A stretch of DNA of 64,000 nucleotides from Bradyrhizobium canariense (GTDB lineage Bacteria; Pseudomonadota; Alphaproteobacteria; Rhizobiales; Xanthobacteraceae). Position numbers and translations under genes: made by a program. The notes beneath the pieces were generated by a model, which saw only the letters and a program-made list of their open reading frames with translations, had not been told where the DNA came from and did not search any database. The DNA lies in contig NZ_LT629750.1 of the NCBI RefSeq assembly GCF_900105125.1, positions 4,154,001 to 4,218,000 on the forward strand. The letters run 5' to 3'. Positions 59,950 through 64,000 of this stretch are shown piece by piece; position 1 is the stretch's first letter; the number at the start of each line of letters is the position of its first letter.

Positions 59950-59988
59950 AATGATGTTCCCGATGCCTTTTCCCGGCTGTTCCACGCC

Positions 59989-60717
59989 ATGACCACGCAG
60001 GAGACCGCGTCCGGCGTGGCCTTGTGGCGGCAGGTCGCCGATGGGATCGAGCGCGGCATCGCCAATGGTAGCTTTGCCGCCGGCGAGAAGCTGCCGGGCG
60101 AGATGGAAATTGCCGAGACCTATCGGGTCAACCGTCACACGGTTCGCAGGGCATTGGCGACGCTGGCCGAACGCGGCCTGGTGCGGGCCGAGCGCGGCAG
60201 CGGCACCTATGTGGAGGCCACGCGGATCGCCTATCCGCTGCGCTCGCGCACGCGCTTTTCCGAAATCGTCGGCGCCGGCGGCCGCGAGCCGCGCGGTCAG
60301 TTGATCGACGCTTCCGAGGAACCGGCGAGCCGCGAACTGGCACGGCAGCTCGGCTTGAAGAGCGGCGCGCCGTTGATCCGGATCGAAGCGTTGCGGCTGG
60401 CCGATCGCACGCCCGTCTGCATCAGCACCACGTGGCTCTCCGCGGAACACTTTCCCGGTGCCGGGAGTGTCTTCGCCAGTGCGCGCTCAATGACGAAGCT
60501 GCTCGCGCATTACGGCGTTCGCGACTATCGCCGGGCTTCCACCCGGATCACCGCGGCCATCGTCGATGCCACCGACGCCGCGCGGCTGGACCTCGCGCTT
60601 GGGCGCCCCATCCTGGTGGTCGACGCCACCGACGTCGATACCGATGGCCAACCGCTCGTCACCAAGCGCTCACGCTTTGCTGCCGAGCGTGTCGAGTTCC
60701 TCGTCGAGAACGTTTAG
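59989..60717 (+). CDS. phnF: GntR/HutC family regulator PhnF
   Basis: The 242-residue product has a GntR winged helix (residues 5-72, LWRQVADGIERGIANGSFAAGEKLPGE and NRHTVRRALATLAERGLVRAERGSGTYV) and a C-terminal UTRA ligand domain with TRFSEIVGAGGREPRG near 85 and LVVDATDVDTDGQPLV near 210. This is the PhnF type linked to phosphonate genes. It is divergent from phnG across a palindrome and convergent with phnE, overlapping its stop by 4 bases. It therefore sits between the transport and catalytic halves of the locus. Confidence 0.92.
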   Translation: MTTQETASGVALWRQVADGIERGIANGSFAAGEKLPGEMEIAETYRVNRHTVRRALATLAERGLVRAERGSGTYVEATRIAYPLRSRTRFSEIVGAGGREPRGQLIDASEEPASRELARQLGLKSGAPLIRIEALRLADRTPVCISTTWLSAEHFPGAGSVFASARSMTKLLAHYGVRDYRRASTRITAAIVDATDAARLDLALGRPILVVDATDVDTDGQPLVTKRSRFAAERVEFLVENV

Positions 60718-61562
60718 GCGACCGCGCGCGGGCCGATGATGGCGAAGCGGAGCTTGCTTGAGATCCAGTCGATCACGGCGACCGCGATCAGGATCATCAG
60801 AATCAGGAACGACACTTTTTGCCATTCCAGCACGCGGATCTGTTCGGCCAGTTGCAGGCCAATACCGCCTGCGCCGACAATGCCGATAATGGTCGCCGAA
60901 CGGGTGTTCGACTCGATAAAATAAAGCACCTGTCCTGCGATGACGGGAAACACCTGCGGCATCAGGCCAAAGCGTATCTCGTGCAGCGCATTGCCGCCGA
61001 CGGCGCGAATGCCTTCGACCTGCTTGCGGTCCGCGCCTTCGATGGCCTCGGAGAACAGCTTGCCCAGCGCGCCAAAATCCGACACGGCGATGGCGAGCAC
61101 GCCGGCGAACGGGCCAAGACCGACGACGTTGATCCAGACCAGCGCCCAGATCAGCGTATCGACGCCACGGATGGTATCGAGGAAACGGCGAATGGGAAAA
61201 CGGAAGATATTCGACGGTACGATGTTCTTTGCTGCCAGCAGGCTGACCGGCAGCGCGAACACGGCGGCAAGCGTGGTGCCCAATAGCGCGATCGACAGGG
61301 TTTCGCCGAGCGCGTTCATGTAGGTCGGCAGTGACGAGCCCGGATTGGGCGGCAGCATCATCAGCGTGATCCAGCCCAGCTCGTGAAAGCCGTTCAGCAT
61401 GCGCAAGGGCGAGAAGCCAAGGTGAACCAGGCCAAATACGAAAATCGCAAATACAACGAGCAGCATCACGGGCCATGCAAGCCGCGCCGACGCCGGCCGC
61501 TCGAAGATGTCCGGATATCGCGCGCGCAGTCCCTCGGGCTCCAGCATTGAGAGCTTGCTCAT
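60714..61562 (-). CDS. phnE: Phosphonate ABC transporter permease PhnE (second copy)
   Basis: The 282-residue permease has about six membrane helices and the EAA loop region EGIRAVGGNALHEIRFGLMPQVFP near residue 190, which contacts the ATPase PhnC. GIVGAGGIGLQLAEQI near 230 is conserved in PhnE. Its start overlaps the first phnE gene (ATGA). Two PhnE-type permeases likely form a heterodimer. Confidence 0.92.
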   Translation of the reverse strand: MSKLSMLEPEGLRARYPDIFERPASARLAWPVMLLVVFAIFVFGLVHLGFSPLRMLNGFHELGWITLMMLPPNPGSSLPTYMNALGETLSIALLGTTLAAVFALPVSLLAAKNIVPSNIFRFPIRRFLDTIRGVDTLIWALVWINVVGLGPFAGVLAIAVSDFGALGKLFSEAIEGADRKQVEGIRAVGGNALHEIRFGLMPQVFPVIAGQVLYFIESNTRSATIIGIVGAGGIGLQLAEQIRVLEWQKVSFLILMILIAVAVIDWISSKLRFAIIGPRAVA

Positions 61563-62443
61563 GCGCGACGATCCCCGCCAAACAACCGCCCGCGTATCCA
61601 GCCCGTGCTGATGTCGATGACGAAGACGGTGAGAACGACCATCAGCAGGATGGCGCTCACATCCGAGTAGTAGAACTTGCGGATCGCCGTGATGAGCTCC
61701 AGCCCGATGCCGCCGGCGCCGACGAAACCCATTACCGAGGCGCTACGCACATTGATTTCAAAGCGCAGCAGTGTGTAACTGGCAAAGCCTGCAGCCACCT
61801 GCGGCAGCACCGCAAACCGCATGCACGATATCCAGCTTGCACCGGTGGATCGCAGGCCTTCAACCGGCTTCATATCGATATTCTCGACCATCTCGGCATA
61901 TTGCTTGCCGAGCGCGCCGATGGAATGAATCGTAATCGCGAGAACGCCGGCCATCGGGCCAAGGCCGAACGCGATAACAAAGATCAGGGCGAAAACAATA
62001 TCGGGAACCGTCCGGCAGAATTCCAACAGCCGCTTGATGATGAAGCGCAGCCGGGGGCCAGGCGAGGTATTTTCAGCCGCGAAAAAATTGAACGCGAAAC
62101 CCAGCACCGCGCCGGACAGCGTGCCGACATAGCTGATCAGGATCGTCTCACCCAGCAGCAGCGACCATTTCCGCCAGCCCCACAACCACTCCGGAATATT
62201 GGTCCACACCCGCCTGCCGTCATCGAGCGTCAGAATACGGTCGAAATAGCTGACGAAATGCCCGAAATAAGTGAACAGCGTCCTTAAGTTCACCTCCGCC
62301 CCGATCGCGGCAATGATGAGTGCGGCGCAGAACACAGCCGTGGCAAGCGTGAAGCGCAGCCGCCGCCGGGCGACCGCCTTGCCATAGGCTTCGCTGAGCG
62401 CGGCCAGTTGCTGACCGGGAAGGATGGATACGGCTGCTGTCAT
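61559..62443 (-). CDS. phnE: Phosphonate ABC transporter permease PhnE (first copy)
   Basis: The 294-residue permease has about six helices, an EAA loop EGLRSTGASWISCMRFAVLPQVAAGFASY near residue 198 and FVGAGGIGLELITAIRKF near 240. It is homologous to the next gene, with a longer N-terminus. It follows phnD after an 84-base gap that contains a strong hairpin with a U-tract, so its expression is probably lower than that of phnD. Confidence 0.92.
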   Translation of the reverse strand: MTAAVSILPGQQLAALSEAYGKAVARRRLRFTLATAVFCAALIIAAIGAEVNLRTLFTYFGHFVSYFDRILTLDDGRRVWTNIPEWLWGWRKWSLLLGETILISYVGTLSGAVLGFAFNFFAAENTSPGPRLRFIIKRLLEFCRTVPDIVFALIFVIAFGLGPMAGVLAITIHSIGALGKQYAEMVENIDMKPVEGLRSTGASWISCMRFAVLPQVAAGFASYTLLRFEINVRSASVMGFVGAGGIGLELITAIRKFYYSDVSAILLMVVLTVFVIDISTGWIRGRLFGGDRRA

Positions 62444-62474
62444 GGTGGCGGTAGCTTTAGCGCCTTGTGCCAGG

Positions 62475-62510
62475 CAAAAATAAAAGAGCCGGGTCGGTGG
62501 ACCCGGCTCT
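62475..62510 (-). terminator. Terminator/attenuator-like hairpin between phnD and phnE
   Basis: On the minus strand AGAGCCGGGTC and GACCCGGCTCT form a perfect 11-base stem with a four-base loop, followed by TTTTATTTTT. It lies inside the phnCDEE transcription unit, 18 bases after the phnD stop. Confidence 0.8.
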
Positions 62511-62527
62511 CGTGTCGCGTTCCGCGA

Positions 62528-63460
62528 TCAGGATGCCTTCTTGCGCAGATTGTCGACGAACTTAATCAGCTCGATGGTCTTGTTGTAGTCGTCGTTGGTG
62601 ACCGTCTGCCACGGCAGGTTCTTGCCGTCGGAAAGCTTCTTGAAAGCTTCCTTGTCCTTTTCCGATGCATCGAGGAACGCCTTCTTGATTGCGGCCTTCA
62701 TATCCTCGGGCAAGTCGCTCAGATAGGCATAGGGCGAATTGATGATGAGATCGGACTTCACGATGATGCGGAAGTCTTCTTTCTTCAGCGGCGTACCGTC
62801 GCTCGACTTGACCATGTTCTTTGAGAGCATGCGCGTCAGGTTGGAATCGTCATCGGCGTTCCACCAATTGGCGCAAACGTCGACGGTGCCCTGCGCCAGC
62901 GCCAGCACGGCGTTCTCATGGCTGCCGGTGAACACCACCTGCGAGAAGAATGTATCGGGATCGATGCCCATCTGATTCATCTTGAAGCGGGGCATGTTGT
63001 TGCCGGAGGTCGAGTTGGGATCGACCAGGCCGAGGTTCTTGCCCTTGAGGTCCTCGATCTTTTGATAGGGGCTCTTGGCGAGAACGTAGAACACCGAATA
63101 GTAGCCTTTGGAGCCGTCGGAATTGACGTCGATCACAAAGGCGTCGGTCTTGACACCGGTAAGGCGGGCGCGGGCAAACGACGCCGGTCCGTAGTAGCCG
63201 ATCTGGATGTTGCCGGCGCGCTGCCCTTCGATGACCGCGGCATAGTCGTTGGCGACGCGCAGCGTGACCTTGATGCCGAGTTCCTTCGACAGATAGTTCA
63301 CGAACGGCGTGTAGCGCTCGGTGACTCCCGAGCCATTCTCGGCCGGAATAACCGCGAAGGTGATTTCCGGGTATTTGGCTTTCCAATCTTCCGCTGACGT
63401 CGCGGTACGGACAAAGGCCAGCGACGCTGCGCTGGCAAGAACGGTACGACGAGTGATCAT
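62528..63460 (-). CDS. phnD: Periplasmic phosphonate-binding protein PhnD
   Basis: The 310-residue product has a Tat-like signal (ITRRTVLASAASLAFVRTATSA) and the PhnD fold: FAVIPAENGSGVTERYTPFVNYLSKELGIKV near residue 35, GYYGPASFARA near 96 and SGNNMPRFKMNQ near 155. It captures phosphonates or organophosphates for import. The ATG at 63460 follows AGAGGGAA; an in-frame TTG two codons earlier is less likely. Confidence 0.94.
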   Translation of the reverse strand: MITRRTVLASAASLAFVRTATSAEDWKAKYPEITFAVIPAENGSGVTERYTPFVNYLSKELGIKVTLRVANDYAAVIEGQRAGNIQIGYYGPASFARARLTGVKTDAFVIDVNSDGSKGYYSVFYVLAKSPYQKIEDLKGKNLGLVDPNSTSGNNMPRFKMNQMGIDPDTFFSQVVFTGSHENAVLALAQGTVDVCANWWNADDDSNLTRMLSKNMVKSSDGTPLKKEDFRIIVKSDLIINSPYAYLSDLPEDMKAAIKKAFLDASEKDKEAFKKLSDGKNLPWQTVTNDDYNKTIELIKFVDNLRKKAS

Positions 63461-63534
63461 GATCAAGTTCCCTCTGGTGGTACGCTATCGGCCGATGGCG
63501 GGCTTGCGATGGCCGCGTTGGATAGTCGCGCTTC

Positions 63535-64000
63535 TCAGGCCGCGGCTGCGGTGCCGAGAACCGGAACGGTTGCATCGTCGGGCAGGTGCGACGGCGCGCT
63601 GCCCATCACTTCGCCACCCATGACTTCATTGGCTTCGAGATCGTACAGTTCGCGCGCGATATGGTCGGTCAGCGTCGCCGGCGCGCCGTCGAACACCACG
63701 CGGCCGGCCGACATGCCGATCAGACGGTCGCAATAACCGCGCGCCAGTTCGAGCGAATGTAGGTTGCACAGAATCGTAATTCCGAAATGCTTGTTGATGC
63801 GCAGCAGCGCATCCATCACGATCTTGGTGTTGCGCGGATCGAGCGAGGCGATCGGCTCGTCGGCGAGAATGATATCCGGCTGCTGGACCAGCGCGCGGGC
63901 GATCGCGACGCGCTGCTGCTGGCCGCCCGAAAGCTGGTCGGCGCGCTGCGCGGCGAGGGAAGCCATGTCGAACTGCTCGAGCGCCGACATCGCCAGCGCC
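63535..64000 (-). CDS. phnC: Phosphonate ABC transporter ATPase PhnC, C-terminal part
   Basis: The minus-strand frame runs off the window end, so the Walker A half is missing. The visible 155 codons contain the signature [15 protein letters not shown], Walker [16 protein letters not shown] and the His switch [18 protein letters not shown]-terminal tail of about 40 residues follows the fold. It precedes phnD by about 74 bases. It is the import ATPase of the PhnCDE system. Confidence 0.93.
   Translation of the reverse strand, partial: ALAMSALEQFDMASLAAQRADQLSGGQQQRVAIARALVQQPDIILADEPIASLDPRNTKIVMDALLRINKHFGITILCNLHSLELARGYCDRLIGMSAGRVVFDGAPATLTDHIARELYDLEANEVMGGEVMGSAPSHLPDDATVPVLGTAAAA

Noticed and set aside
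1..64000. tRNA, rRNA, transposase, integrase or prophage genes
   Set aside because: I read all intergenic gaps and found no cloverleaf-like sequence, and no product has transposase, integrase or phage motifs.

Overview
The window is GC-rich, densely coding alphaproteobacterial chromosome, most likely from Bradyrhizobium or a close Nitrobacteraceae relative. The evidence is a 1002-residue PutA without the N-terminal DNA-binding domain, a DUF3551 protein, CYP153-type P450s, AAHS and TctC transport proteins, and intergenic palindromic repeats of the Bradyrhizobium type. I see no rRNA, tRNA, CRISPR array, transposase or phage gene.

Layout. 0-4.2 kb: the 5' part of a DUF898 gene, a decayed 3' fragment of an isovaleryl-CoA dehydrogenase gene, gltS, a transglutaminase-like protease, then the intact isovaleryl-CoA dehydrogenase gene. 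4.4-12.2 kb: a plus-strand catabolic run of two tandem CYP153 P450s, an acyl-CoA dehydrogenase, a CaiB-type CoA-transferase, an HTD2-like hydratase and a benzoylformate-decarboxylase-like ThDP enzyme. 12.2-17.8 kb: two SDRs, a MarR regulator with a clear palindromic operator, a hemolysin III/PAQR protein and the ycjX-ycjF pair. 17.8-22.3 kb: a minus-strand run of a GT39-type glycosyltransferase, a TctC solute-binding protein, a FAH-family hydrolase and an esterase. 22.5-26 kb: a membrane-anchored, ferredoxin-linked class III cyclase, a small exported protein, cspA and an unknown exported protein. 26-32 kb: putA, a second CoA-transferase, a TetR regulator and a frameshifted glutathione S-transferase. 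32-42 kb: an aromatic-acid MFS transporter with a PhzS-like flavin monooxygenase, a c-type-heme protein, a cyclic-nucleotide-binding protein paired with an MBL hydrolase, an internally duplicated low-complexity protein, and a lemA/ygcG/TPM group. 42.6-46 kb: an unaccompanied CoxL-like molybdopterin subunit and a DapA-family aldolase.

46-64 kb looks like a phosphorus-limitation neighbourhood. Divergent btaA and btaB make the phosphorus-free betaine lipid DGTS, and each has a PhoB-box-like sequence about 45 bp upstream. btaB is stop/start coupled to a SugE/Gdx-type SMR exporter. After a YbhN-like membrane protein, acetoacetate decarboxylase and a patatin phospholipase comes the C-P lyase locus: phnGHIJKLMN plus a PNPOx-like gene, a plus-strand phnF, and the transport genes phnE, phnE, phnD and a partial phnC. 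A 12-bp-arm palindrome lies between phnF and phnG. A strong hairpin with a U-tract lies between phnD and the first phnE.

No wholly novel defence or mobile system is visible. The strongest leads are the Pho-boxed btaA/btaB-sugE unit beside the phn locus, the redox-type cyclase, the extra PNPOx gene at the end of the phn operon, the phnD-phnE attenuator-like hairpin, the G-tract frameshift in the GST gene, and the duplicated acyl-CoA dehydrogenase fragment bracketing gltS and the transglutaminase gene.
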